The position numbers were made by a program, and so were the translations under genes. The notes beneath the pieces were generated by a model, which did no database searches, was not told where the DNA came from, and saw nothing but the letters and a program-made list of their open reading frames with translations. Source: Streptomyces fuscichromogenes (lineage in GTDB: Bacteria > Actinomycetota > Actinomycetes > Streptomycetales > Streptomycetaceae). From it: a DNA stretch of 64,000 nt. The stretch's first letter is position 1. Every line of letters begins with the position of its first letter. The DNA lies in NCBI RefSeq assembly GCF_014645815.1, contig NZ_BMML01000002.1, positions 62,001 through 126,000 on the forward strand, written 5' to 3'. This document shows, in pieces, positions 24,230 to 32,113 of this stretch.

Positions 24230-26043
24230 CGCTCAGTGCTGAAGGAACCTCGCTGCGACTCGCTTTCGATGAGACGCGCACCCGTGTGGTGCTGCGCACC
24301 ACCGATGAGTATCAGCAGGATCTCGTCCAGCTGGCCGCCCGCTTTCGTACGGGCGGCCAGCTGGGCCCTCTCAGCGCGTCGATCGCGCTGGATGAACTCC
24401 TCGCTGACCTGGGGGTGCTCGGGTCCTGGCCGCACCCCCAGGGTGTGGAGTGGGAATCCGGGTTGCGCACGCTGGTGGCCGGCGTGGTGCAGGACGCCAA
24501 CACGGTCAAGCAACGCCTGGACGAGTCTCCCGGGCACACTGAGACGGCACCCGGCGAGGTGCGAGGCCTCCTGGGAGAGACCTGGCGGGGTGAGCTCAGT
24601 GAGTTCCAGCTCCGGGACATAGCCAAGCTGCTGTCTCTTCAGCATGGGGCGAACTTCAGCGTCCCCGGTGCCGGCAAGACCCGTGTCGCTCTCGCTGTGT
24701 ACGCGGCTCAGAAGGCACAGGGACGGGTGAGCCGCCTTCTCGTCGTCTGCCCTAAGTCGGCTTACGAGTCGTGGCGTTACGAGACGGCCGTGTGCTTCCA
24801 ACACGCCTTGCGGACACACGTGCTCGACGGCTCGATGGACCAGTGGACGGAAGTCCTGATCGTCAACTACGAACGCCTTGACCGCTCGCTCGGCTTGCTG
24901 GCCGGGTGGCTTAAGGCCGGACCCGCGATGATCATTCTGGACGAGGCGCACCGGATGAAACTGGGCGCGCGAGGTACGTATGGCGCTGCCTGCATGGCCC
25001 TGGGACCGCTGGCAGCGCGTCGCCTCATCCTCACAGGAACGCCTGCGCCGAACGGGGCCAAGGACCTGGAGAACCTGCTGGGCTTCGTATGGCCGGGGCA
25101 TGGCCAGCGCACGGTGGTCCAAGCTGTGGCTGGTGGTGACCTCGCTCATGCGAGTACGGTCCTACGACCCCTGTTCACCCGGACGACCAAGCACGAACTC
25201 GGTCTTCCCCCAGTTCAGCTGAGTCTGCGCTACGTGGATCTGCCTCCGCTCCACGACGAAATCTACGAGTCGCTGGCCCAGGGCGCGAAAGCGGAGCGAG
25301 CCCGAGACGATCTCAGTGCTCTGGGCCGGACAGCGCTTCGCTTGCTGATGGCGGCGGTCAGCCCCGCGCTTCTCCTGGAGAGCGGAAGCAAGTACGAGCC
25401 GTTGGCGTACCAGCTCCCGCCTTTGGAGATTCCAGCGAACAGTTCCCTGTACGCACTCATGCAGTCCCTGCCTGACCATGAACTGTCACCCAAGTACCAG
25501 GAGGCCATCACGATCATCGCGGAGAACGCCGCGCGTGGCCGCAAGACCTTGCTCTGGACGACCTTTGTCCGGAGCCTGACCACGCTGGAGCGGTTGCTGG
25601 AGAAGTACAGCCCGGCTGTCGTCTACGGTGGCACGCCTGACCGTGACGAACAGCTGAGGCGCTTTCGTGAAGACCCGAGCTGCATGGTGCTCATCTCCAA
25701 CCCCGCCACCCTGGGCGAGGGCATCAGCTTGCACCACGTCTGTCACGACGCCGTCTACGTCGACCGGGACTTCATGGCCGGCCGGTTTCTTCAGAGCCTC
25801 GACCGCATCCACCGGCTCGGACTGGCACCGGACACTGAGACCAGGGTTACTGTGCTGGCGGCGCGCAAGACGATCGATGAGGTGGTGGCTAACCGGCTTG
25901 AGAAGAAGCTCGACTTCATGGGGCGGATCCTCGACGACCCGACGGTTCAGCAGCTCGCGGACCTTGAGGAGGAACCCTCGGTCGGGGCCGGTCTTGCGCC
26001 CAGCGATGTCGAAGCCCTGTTGCGTCACGTGGGCGGTCGCTGA
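24226..26043 (+). CDS. SNF2-family helicase/translocase
   Basis: 605-aa superfamily 2 ATPase. Q/motif I: FQLRDIAKLLSLQHGANFSV then PGAGKT (Walker A 145-152). Motif II is DEAH (239-242) in AMIILDEAHRMKLG. Motif III is LILTGTPAPNG. The C-terminal RecA lobe has TLLWTTFVRSLTTLERLL, LISNPATLGEGISLHH (motif V) and FLQSLDRIHRLGLA (motif VI). The length and single-core layout resemble the SNF2 proteins of DISARM-like and other phage-defence loci. It would translocate on DNA using ATP. It is translationally coupled to the ParB-like gene and followed after 54 bp by the Vsr gene. Confidence 0.9.
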   Translation: MTLSAEGTSLRLAFDETRTRVVLRTTDEYQQDLVQLAARFRTGGQLGPLSASIALDELLADLGVLGSWPHPQGVEWESGLRTLVAGVVQDANTVKQRLDESPGHTETAPGEVRGLLGETWRGELSEFQLRDIAKLLSLQHGANFSVPGAGKTRVALAVYAAQKAQGRVSRLLVVCPKSAYESWRYETAVCFQHALRTHVLDGSMDQWTEVLIVNYERLDRSLGLLAGWLKAGPAMIILDEAHRMKLGARGTYGAACMALGPLAARRLILTGTPAPNGAKDLENLLGFVWPGHGQRTVVQAVAGGDLAHASTVLRPLFTRTTKHELGLPPVQLSLRYVDLPPLHDEIYESLAQGAKAERARDDLSALGRTALRLLMAAVSPALLLESGSKYEPLAYQLPPLEIPANSSLYALMQSLPDHELSPKYQEAITIIAENAARGRKTLLWTTFVRSLTTLERLLEKYSPAVVYGGTPDRDEQLRRFREDPSCMVLISNPATLGEGISLHHVCHDAVYVDRDFMAGRFLQSLDRIHRLGLAPDTETRVTVLAARKTIDEVVANRLEKKLDFMGRILDDPTVQQLADLEEEPSVGAGLAPSDVEALLRHVGGR

Positions 26044-26097
26044 CGTACCGCCGGCTTCCTGTCGGCGGGGAGGGGACGCCTACTACCCTCTGGAAGT

Positions 26098-26547
26098 GTG
26101 ACGAACGAACCCGAGTGGGTGCCCCCGGAGGGATCGTGGGCGTCCTCTGCGGCGCGACGCCGGAATATGCAGGCGATCCGAAGCCGTGACACGAAGCCCG
26201 AACAGTTGATCCGTCGGCTGGTGCACGCCAAAGGGCTTCGTTACCGTGTCGCCGCCCGCCCGCTACCGGACCTCCGCCGGACGGCTGACATGGTCTTCCG
26301 GCCGGTGAAGGTCGCGGTGTTTGTCGACGGGTGCTATTGGCACGGATGCCCCGAGCACTATGTGCCGCCGAAGACAAACTCCGGCTACTGGTCGGAGAAG
26401 GTTCTCCGGAACGTAACAAGAGACCGTGATACGGACCAGCGGCTGACCGAGGCAGGGTGGCTCGTGCTCCGGTTTTGGGAGCACGAGCCGTCAGGCGCTT
26501 GTGCTAGCCAGATCGCTGACGCGGTTCTGGCGCGCAGGGCGCGTTGA
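26098..26547 (+). CDS. vsr: Vsr-type very short patch repair endonuclease
   Basis: 149-aa nuclease of the Vsr/PD-(D/E)xK group. MQAIRSRDTKPEQLIRRLVH (24-43) is the family's opening. ADMVFRPVKVAVFVDGCYWH then GCPEH (63-87) holds the catalytic Asp64 and the zinc-site His/Cys residues. NVTRDRDTDQRLTEAGWLVL then RFWEHE closes the core. Classical Vsr nicks at T:G mismatches left by deamination of 5-methylcytosine, fitting the neighbouring C5-methyltransferase. In SNF2-containing loci it could instead be the restriction nuclease. The start is GTG at 26098. Its last 57 bp overlap the convergent methyltransferase gene tail to tail. Confidence 0.88.
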   Translation: MTNEPEWVPPEGSWASSAARRRNMQAIRSRDTKPEQLIRRLVHAKGLRYRVAARPLPDLRRTADMVFRPVKVAVFVDGCYWHGCPEHYVPPKTNSGYWSEKVLRNVTRDRDTDQRLTEAGWLVLRFWEHEPSGACASQIADAVLARRAR

Positions 26548-27834
26548 TACGGAAATCTCCATCTGCTCTGCGCTGGGATCGGAGGTCTCAAGGCGAACAG
26601 TATCGCTAGATTCCATTGCGTACTTGGCCAGCAACTTGGTCCGGTATTCGGGGCGGAGAACTGCTGCGATAGCGCGACCCACCGCTTCGGCGACCGGCGG
26701 CGGAAAAGCGTTTCCGACCTGCCGGTACCGTGCTGTCTTCCCGCCCCGGAAATCCCATTCGCGCGGGAAACCCTGAATGATTGCCGCCTGCTCCACCGTG
26801 AGCATGGGGCCGACGGGCCTGAAAAGATCCCGCTCCGGGTTGCATTCTTTGGGGTCGTTTGCGACGCCCATGGCGTCGACGTTCATGGTCGCCCAGGCGC
26901 GCTTGGCTCGCGTGGGGCCGAGGTCTGCTCCGCCATGCTTCTTGGATCCACCTACCAGGGTCGGAGCCACGCCCCGGCCCGCCGAGGCGGCCTTCTCGGC
27001 TGCGTCGTACCAGTCGTCGTACACGTTCTGGCCGGTGCGCTCGCCAGGTTTCGCGGGTTTGCCGTCCTTGTTCAGGTCCCAGTACTTTTCAAGGCGCTCA
27101 CGCATGGTCTCTCGGAGATGAGAGAAGACTGTCGCCTCGTCGGCCCTGAGGTAAGCTGGCCATTCGAAATCGTGTGGACTCTTGTCCAGTGCGTTCTTGT
27201 GGATGGCGACAAGGATTGCCCGTGGGCGTAGCTGTGGCACGCCATAATTTTTGGCGTCCAGCCGTCGCCATACCTTACGCATGGCAATATCCTGAGCTTT
27301 GGGTGAGTCGTTGGAATTGATCTTCGGAACTGCGTAGCCTGCCTTTCGCAGGCGGTTCAAAATCTTAATCCGATAGTCGATGAAAAATTCTGGAGGTTCG
27401 AGAATGCCGCGCACATTCTCGATCATTACAGCCTTCGGCAGCAACTCTTCAATGATCTCCAGGGCGGCAGGGAAGAGATCGCGCTCATCGTCTTCCCCGA
27501 GTCTTTTTCCGGCCAGGGAGAAAGGAGGGCAGGGTACGCCGCCAGCCAGGAGGTCGAGGTCTCCTGGCTTTAGGTTCAGGCTTTTTTCGAGATCGGATCC
27601 CAAGAATTTGCGGACATCCATAGGGTGGATCTGCTGTGCTTTCTCGGGGCTCCATCCTGGCCAATCACCCACATTGGCACGCAACGTGGTGACAGCGTGA
27701 GTATCCCACTCGACCAGGGCGCTGTGATCGAATCCCGCGTGGTGCAGCCCAACGGCTTGGCCGCCCGCCCCCGCACAGATCTCGATTGAGGTCAGTGGCT
27801 GGCTGAACTGGGGGCGATCATGGCCGCTGGACAT
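26491..27834 (-). CDS. DNA C5-cytosine methyltransferase
   Basis: 447-aa Dcm-type enzyme with the ordered motifs: I SIEICAGAGGQAVGLHHAGF (16-35), IV GGVPCPPFSLAGK (98-110, nucleophile Cys102), VI MIENVRG (137-143), VIII QLRPRAILVAIH, a target-recognition region of about 110 aa, then IX-X IIQGFPREWDF and YRQVGNAFPPPVAEAVGRAI. It methylates cytosine in a site that cannot be told from sequence. AAGGAGAG directly precedes the ATG at 27834. The N-terminal half is visibly richer in A/T than its neighbours, a sign of transfer. It converges on and overlaps the vsr gene, and probably provides self-marking for the module. Confidence 0.92.
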   Translation of the reverse strand: MSSGHDRPQFSQPLTSIEICAGAGGQAVGLHHAGFDHSALVEWDTHAVTTLRANVGDWPGWSPEKAQQIHPMDVRKFLGSDLEKSLNLKPGDLDLLAGGVPCPPFSLAGKRLGEDDERDLFPAALEIIEELLPKAVMIENVRGILEPPEFFIDYRIKILNRLRKAGYAVPKINSNDSPKAQDIAMRKVWRRLDAKNYGVPQLRPRAILVAIHKNALDKSPHDFEWPAYLRADEATVFSHLRETMRERLEKYWDLNKDGKPAKPGERTGQNVYDDWYDAAEKAASAGRGVAPTLVGGSKKHGGADLGPTRAKRAWATMNVDAMGVANDPKECNPERDLFRPVGPMLTVEQAAIIQGFPREWDFRGGKTARYRQVGNAFPPPVAEAVGRAIAAVLRPEYRTKLLAKYAMESSDTVRLETSDPSAEQMEISVSTRPARQNRVSDLASTSA

Positions 27835-28011
27835 GACTCTCCTTACTGGATCATGGTTCATACGAGAGTTGGTGATCTTGCCACAGCAACCCCGGCACCA
27901 TGAGTCTCGCACTAATCAGGACCCACGCGTGCGCGCCCGTACGCCTAGGGGCATGAGTCACATGAGCTGGAGGCCCGAGAGTCGAATGGCATTGCTCGCA
28001 GCCGCTGGCGA

Positions 28012-29022
28012 TCAGCCGTGGCAAGCGCTGTATGAGGTTGTGCTCCCGCACCAGCAGTCCGACGTGCGCTGTGGCGGCCAGGCCACTGCTCGGCCACGCG
28101 CCGCGAGCGTCGTCGCGTACTGGGGGAGGAGGGCCGTGTCGGACGGGGAGGAGCTTTCCGAGGCGGCGAAGGCCTCGTAGGAGGGGACCGTGCCCGTGAC
28201 GATGCCCAGGTTCGGGGTGCCGGAGGTCGAGAGCTCGCGGAGGGAGGACTCTATGGTCGAGAGGTGGGTGGAGTGGGACGGGTACTCGGCGGCCAGGTCG
28301 GGGTAGGCCGTCAGGAGTTCCGCCAGTTCGGTCGCCGGCCAGTGCAGGACCGCTACCGGGAAGGGGCGGGAGAGGGCCTCGCGGTAGGTGCCCAGTTCCG
28401 CTCGGAGGCGGGAGATCTCCGCCTCCAGTTCCGCCGGGTTGTCCGAGCCCAGGGACCAGACGCGTTTCGGGTCGTGGAGTTCGTCCAGGGAGATCGGGGA
28501 GGAGTGGAGGGTGTCGGCGCGGGCGTCCCAGTCGTCGTGGGGCAGGCCGAGCATGCGGCGGACGCGGTGGCGGCCGAACAACACCGGGTGCGTCGCGTAC
28601 GGGGGTTCCACGGCGTCCGTGAGGAGGAGGACCGCCGCCTCCGTGAACGTGTCGTGCGCCGCTTCCAGCTCGTCGTGGGATTCGAGGGACTCCGCGACGA
28701 TGACCCAGGGGGCCGGGTCGCGGGGGGCCGTGGTGCGGATGCCGTCGATGATCGCCCTGGCCTCTGCCTCGTGGTCGTACTCCCACAGGTTCGAGGCCTT
28801 GAGGGCGCGGACGAGGGGGGCGTTCTCCAGGGTGTCCGGGGTGGCGAGGAGGCGGTCGTAGAGCGCGGTGGCCGCGGGGCGGGCGTCGGCCAGTTCCAGG
28901 TGGGCGGCGGCCTGGAGGAGGAGGGCCTCGGCGTCCTCGGGATACCGGTCGGCGGTCCGCTCCAGGCGTGCCGCTTCGGCGGTGTGGTCGACGACGTTCT
29001 CGGCAGGCGTGTCGGGGCGCAT
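28012..29022 (-). CDS. SEC-C motif protein with helical (TPR-like) body
   Basis: 336-aa cytosolic protein. The first two thirds are helical and TPR-like (LERTADRYPEDAEALLLQAA, ALYDRLLATPDTLENAPLVR). The extreme C-terminus, CWCGSTTSYSACHG, is a SEC-C zinc motif (C-x-C...C-H). SEC-C tails occur in SecA and in many stand-alone proteins of unknown role. ATG at 29022 is preferred to an upstream TTG at 29052, although no strong ribosome binding site is seen for either. It lies just right of the methyltransferase and may mark the right edge of the island. The function is unknown. Confidence 0.75.
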   Translation of the reverse strand: MRPDTPAENVVDHTAEAARLERTADRYPEDAEALLLQAAAHLELADARPAATALYDRLLATPDTLENAPLVRALKASNLWEYDHEAEARAIIDGIRTTAPRDPAPWVIVAESLESHDELEAAHDTFTEAAVLLLTDAVEPPYATHPVLFGRHRVRRMLGLPHDDWDARADTLHSSPISLDELHDPKRVWSLGSDNPAELEAEISRLRAELGTYREALSRPFPVAVLHWPATELAELLTAYPDLAAEYPSHSTHLSTIESSLRELSTSGTPNLGIVTGTVPSYEAFAASESSSPSDTALLPQYATTLAARGRAVAWPPQRTSDCWCGSTTSYSACHG

Positions 29023-29099
29023 GAACGACACGGTACTGCCCGGCGGTGACAAAGAAGAGATAGGGATGGGGGGCAGTCGGTGGCGAGAGGAGTCGTTCG

Positions 29100-29390
29100 G
29101 TGCGGTTCGAGTTCGGTGGGTGTGTCGTGGAGTGGCGGGGGCCCGCTCCTTATTACTTCCTGCCCGTCCCGGAGGAGGAGTGCGAGGAGATCCGGGCCGT
29201 GGCCGCCATGGCCTCGTACGGGTGGGGGGTCATCCCGGTCGAGGTGACCCTGGACGGGGTGGTCTTCGAGACGTCCCTGTTCCCCAGGGACGGCGGGTAT
29301 CTGCTGCCGCTCAAGAGCGCGGTGCGCAGGCCGCGGGGGCTGGGGGAGGGGGACGAGGTACGGGTGGCGGTGCGGGTGCGGCTCGGGTAG
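29100..29390 (+). CDS. DUF1905 protein
   Basis: 96-aa protein matching DUF1905: MRFEFGGCVVEWRGPAPYYF at the start, then a VTLDGVVFETSLFPRDGGYL core and KSAVRRPRGLGEGDEVRVAV at the end. This small beta-barrel domain is widespread in actinomycetes with no known activity. GTG start at 29100 with GAGAGGAG 8 bp upstream. Convergent with the GH30 gene, separated by a strong hairpin. Confidence 0.85.
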   Translation: MRFEFGGCVVEWRGPAPYYFLPVPEEECEEIRAVAAMASYGWGVIPVEVTLDGVVFETSLFPRDGGYLLPLKSAVRRPRGLGEGDEVRVAVRVRLG

Positions 29391-29396
29391 TCCTGC

Positions 29397-29433
29397 GGCG
29401 GCGGGGGCACGGTGGGTGCGCGCCCCCGCCGCC
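29397..29433. terminator. Bidirectional hairpin between convergent genes
   Basis: A 12-bp perfect GC stem (29397-29408 with 29422-29433) and a 13-nt loop lie between the DUF1905 and GH30 stop codons. It can serve both transcripts. Confidence 0.65.
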
Positions 29434-29441
29434 GGGCCGGG

Positions 29442-30914
29442 TCAGATCGTCACGCCGTCGATCTGCAGGGTCTGCACTGCCTTCGCCGCGACCGACACCG
29501 CGACCGTCTTTCCGGACAGGTAGGTGTCCGAGTACGACTTGTAGGCGTCGCCGCCCGTCGTCACCGTGTTCCAGCGCGGGACCAGGCCGTTCGTACCGCC
29601 GGTCACCGTCGTGAAGCCGGAGAGGTTGAAGGTGAAGGTCTGGGCGGAGGTGGCGGTGTTCAACGCCACTATCACCAGGCGTTTGGCCGAACTGTCGTAG
29701 GCGGCCACGGCGTTGCTCACGCCCGTGTCCAGGATCTTCATGCCGGGGCGGATGTGGCGGCTGAACTGGGCCATGACGTAGTACTTGGTGGTGACCGCGC
29801 CCGCCGCCAGGGTGTCCGCGTCGTACGCGATCATCGCCCAGTTCGTGGACGGGTCCATGACCTGCCAGTAGACCCAGGCGGTCGGGTGCAGCCAGCGGAA
29901 GTCGTAGAGCAGGTTGAAGGCGAGGGTGTAGCCGGTGCCGTCGTTGTCGCCGGTCTCGGAGTTCCAGAGGGCCTTGCCGGCCGTCGTCACGACGTCGGTG
30001 TACAGGAGGTCGCGGCGGCCGCCGGAGCCCTGGTAGCCGTGGACGTTGACGCGGTCCACGTAGCCCTTCGTGGTGGAGGAGAAGGCGCTCCAGGTGGTGC
30101 GGGCGAGGTCGTAGCTCGTCTCGTCCGAGGCCGAGATCTTGGTCGTCGTCAGGCCTCGGCTGTTCAACTCGCTGCGGAGATAGGGGAGTACGGCCGCCTG
30201 GACCGTTGAGTCCATGTGGCAGCCCTCCTGGGTGCCGGTCGCCGTCCACCACGAGGACGACGGTTCGTTGAAGGCCTCCACCGTCGCGAAGTTCACGCCC
30301 CAGTTGTTCTTGGCGTACAGGGCCACGGAGGCGAGGTGGGAGGCGTGCTGGCGGTAGTTCCAGGACTGGAGGTTGTTGCCGCCGTCGGAGGCGCCGGACG
30401 GGTTGTGGTTCAGACACATCCACCACATGGGGGAGTTGGCGAAGAGTTCGGCCGTCGCGCCGCGGTTCACCGCCTTCACGAGCATCGCGCGCTGGGTGGC
30501 GTCGGCGGTCCAGTCCCAGGCCGAGGAGGTGGGGTCCTCGTTGTTCCAGTCCTGCCAGTAGCCCTCGATCTGTTTGAACGCGGGGATGTTGGCGGAAGCC
30601 ACCATGCTCTCGCCGTTCACGCTGTTCCAGCTGGACGCGCCCAGGTTGTAGCGGGCGATGTTCAGGCCCAGTCCGGGCAGCGAAGTGCTGTTGTACGTCG
30701 TCGACTTGGTGGTGAAGAAGATGTCGGCGAAGTCGTCCCGGGTGCCGAAGACATTGCCCCACCAGGCCAGTGAGGTGCCCCAGCCCTCCCAGGTGCCGTA
30801 CGAGGTGGACGGGCTGACGGCGATGGTCGCGTCGGCCCGTGCCGTGCCGGTGGCCAGGGCGCTGCCCAGGAGGCCGCCTCCCGCGGCGGCCAGGAGTGTT
30901 CTGCGTCGGATCAT
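29442..30914 (-). CDS. Secreted GH30 glycoside hydrolase (endo-beta-1,6-galactanase-like)
   Basis: 490-aa exported hydrolase. A Tat-type signal (MIRRRTLLAAAGGGLLGSAL) ends near ARADA. The (beta/alpha)8 barrel shows YGTWEGWGTSLAWWGNVFG at the start, ATVEAFNEPSSSWW with the acid/base Glu, and KALWNSETGDND with the probable nucleophile Glu. The last 90 residues form the side beta-sandwich of GH30. The closest remembered subfamily is GH30_5, endo-beta-1,6-galactanase acting on arabinogalactan side chains; exact specificity is inference. It is likely regulated through the tandem repeats at 31032-31057. Confidence 0.82.
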   Translation of the reverse strand: MIRRRTLLAAAGGGLLGSALATGTARADATIAVSPSTSYGTWEGWGTSLAWWGNVFGTRDDFADIFFTTKSTTYNSTSLPGLGLNIARYNLGASSWNSVNGESMVASANIPAFKQIEGYWQDWNNEDPTSSAWDWTADATQRAMLVKAVNRGATAELFANSPMWWMCLNHNPSGASDGGNNLQSWNYRQHASHLASVALYAKNNWGVNFATVEAFNEPSSSWWTATGTQEGCHMDSTVQAAVLPYLRSELNSRGLTTTKISASDETSYDLARTTWSAFSSTTKGYVDRVNVHGYQGSGGRRDLLYTDVVTTAGKALWNSETGDNDGTGYTLAFNLLYDFRWLHPTAWVYWQVMDPSTNWAMIAYDADTLAAGAVTTKYYVMAQFSRHIRPGMKILDTGVSNAVAAYDSSAKRLVIVALNTATSAQTFTFNLSGFTTVTGGTNGLVPRWNTVTTGGDAYKSYSDTYLSGKTVAVSVAAKAVQTLQIDGVTI

Positions 30915-31031
30915 GGCTGCTTCTCAACCTCTCCGTGCGGCTCAAACACCGGTTCCCGGACCGGCGTCGACTCGTCCCCCCGCATGCCAACAGGAAGCAT
31001 CAGGTGTGGCGTATGAGGTTGTCGAGGGGTG

Positions 31032-31057
31032 TGACAGTGCTTTCTGACAGTGGTTTC
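31032..31057 (-). promoter_or_regulatory. 13-bp tandem direct repeats upstream of GH30 gene
   Basis: TGACAGTGcTTTC and TGACAGTGgTTTC stand head to tail at 31032-31044 and 31045-31057, about 120 bp upstream of the GH30 start. One mismatch in 13. The arrangement suggests a binding site for a regulator of the polysaccharide hydrolase. Confidence 0.55.
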
Positions 31058-31190
31058 TAAAACCCGTTGAGGAAGCAAAGGGGAAGCGGCGGAGGGGGAG
31101 GTCCGGTGAGCAGGGTCCGCGTGGCTCTGGTGAGTTGGCGGCGGGCGCCTTATCGTGCGGGACCGACCGGGGGTCGGCGGGAGGTGCGCG

Positions 31191-31955
31191 GTGCGGGTCG
31201 TGGGGCACGGCGAGCGGCGGAGGCGGGCGCGGCGCCGACGGGTGCTGTGGACCGGGGGCGAACTCCTCGTCACCATGGGCGTGGTGCTGATGCTCCTCGT
31301 CGTGCACCAGCTGTGGTGGACCAACCGGGAGGCCAAGCAGGGGGCCGCGCGGAAGGTGGCGGCACTGGAGCGGGAGTGGGGCGGCTCCGGTGGCTCCGAC
31401 GGCTCGGGGGCCTCCGGGGGGTCGGGTGGCGGTGCGGGTACGAGTGGCTCCTCGTCGTCGGCGGCCCGGTCCGGCACGTCGTACGCCACCCGCGTCGTCG
31501 CCTCCCAGGCGTACGCCGTCCTCGTCGTCCCGCGGCTCGGGCTGCGGGTCCCGATCGCCGAGGGCGTCAGCAAGCCGAAGGTGCTCAACCACGGGTACGT
31601 CGGCCACTACCCCGGTACCCAACAGCCCGGCCAGGCAGGGAACTTCGCACTCGCCGGGCACCGCAACACGCACGGCGAGCCGTTCCGCTATCTGCCGCGG
31701 CTCCGGCGCAAGGACACGATCGAGGTCGAGACGAGAACGGCGACGTACACCTATGTCGTGGACCAGATCCTGCCGCAGACGTCGGCGCGTGACTCGGGGG
31801 TCGTACGGCCCGTACCGCGTTCGATCGTGAAGCCGTCGTACGGGTACGAGGAGCCGGGGTACTACATCACCCTCACCACCTGTACGCCCGAGTTCACGTC
31901 CCGGTACCGGATGGCGGTGTGGGGGAAGCTGGTGTCGACGCGGCCGAGGGCCTGA
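31191..31955 (+). CDS. Class E sortase
   Basis: 254-aa membrane transpeptidase. A basic N-terminus is followed by one transmembrane helix (about 20-42, [20 protein letters not shown]), a Gly/Ser-rich linker (64-95) and the sortase barrel with catalytic His157 ([10 protein letters not shown]), Cys231 ([10 protein letters not shown]) and an Arg (SRYRM, 237-241). Class E enzymes anchor LAxTG proteins in Streptomyces. GTG at 31191 with GGGAGG upstream is preferred over the longer ORF. No substrate gene is adjacent, but an LARTG-ended surface protein lies at 43402-44397. Convergent with the frameshifted glycosyltransferase. Confidence 0.9.
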   Translation: MRVVGHGERRRRARRRRVLWTGGELLVTMGVVLMLLVVHQLWWTNREAKQGAARKVAALEREWGGSGGSDGSGASGGSGGGAGTSGSSSSAARSGTSYATRVVASQAYAVLVVPRLGLRVPIAEGVSKPKVLNHGYVGHYPGTQQPGQAGNFALAGHRNTHGEPFRYLPRLRRKDTIEVETRTATYTYVVDQILPQTSARDSGVVRPVPRSIVKPSYGYEEPGYYITLTTCTPEFTSRYRMAVWGKLVSTRPRA

Positions 31956-32009
31956 CGCGGGGCCGCGGCCGGGCAGCCGGCCCCGGTCCACGGTCGCGTC
32001 CTCGTCGGC

Positions 32010-32062
32010 GTTGCCTGCGTACACGTTGCCTGCGTACACGCGGTCACGTTGCCTGCGTACAC
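32010..32062. repeat. Three copies of a 15-bp repeat
   Basis: GTTGCCTGCGTACAC occurs at 32010-32024, 32025-32039 and 32048-32062. The first two are in tandem and the third follows 8 bp later. They lie between the sortase gene and the terminator at 32076. Confidence 0.85.
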
Positions 32063-32075
32063 GCGGTCGCTGGGC

Positions 32076-32110
32076 GGAGCCCCGGCCGGTGGTCCGGCGG
32101 CCGGGGCTCC
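32076..32110. terminator. Strong hairpin between convergent sortase and GT genes
   Basis: A 13-bp perfect stem (32076-32088 with 32098-32110) carries a 9-nt loop and sits just after the end of the glycosyltransferase frame. Likely bidirectional. Confidence 0.75.
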
Positions 32111-32113
32111 CGT

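Noticed and set aside
22090..27834. Classical DISARM system
   Set aside because: SNF2 helicase and C5-methyltransferase are present, but DrmA, DrmB (DUF1998) and DrmC (PLD) are not encoded nearby.
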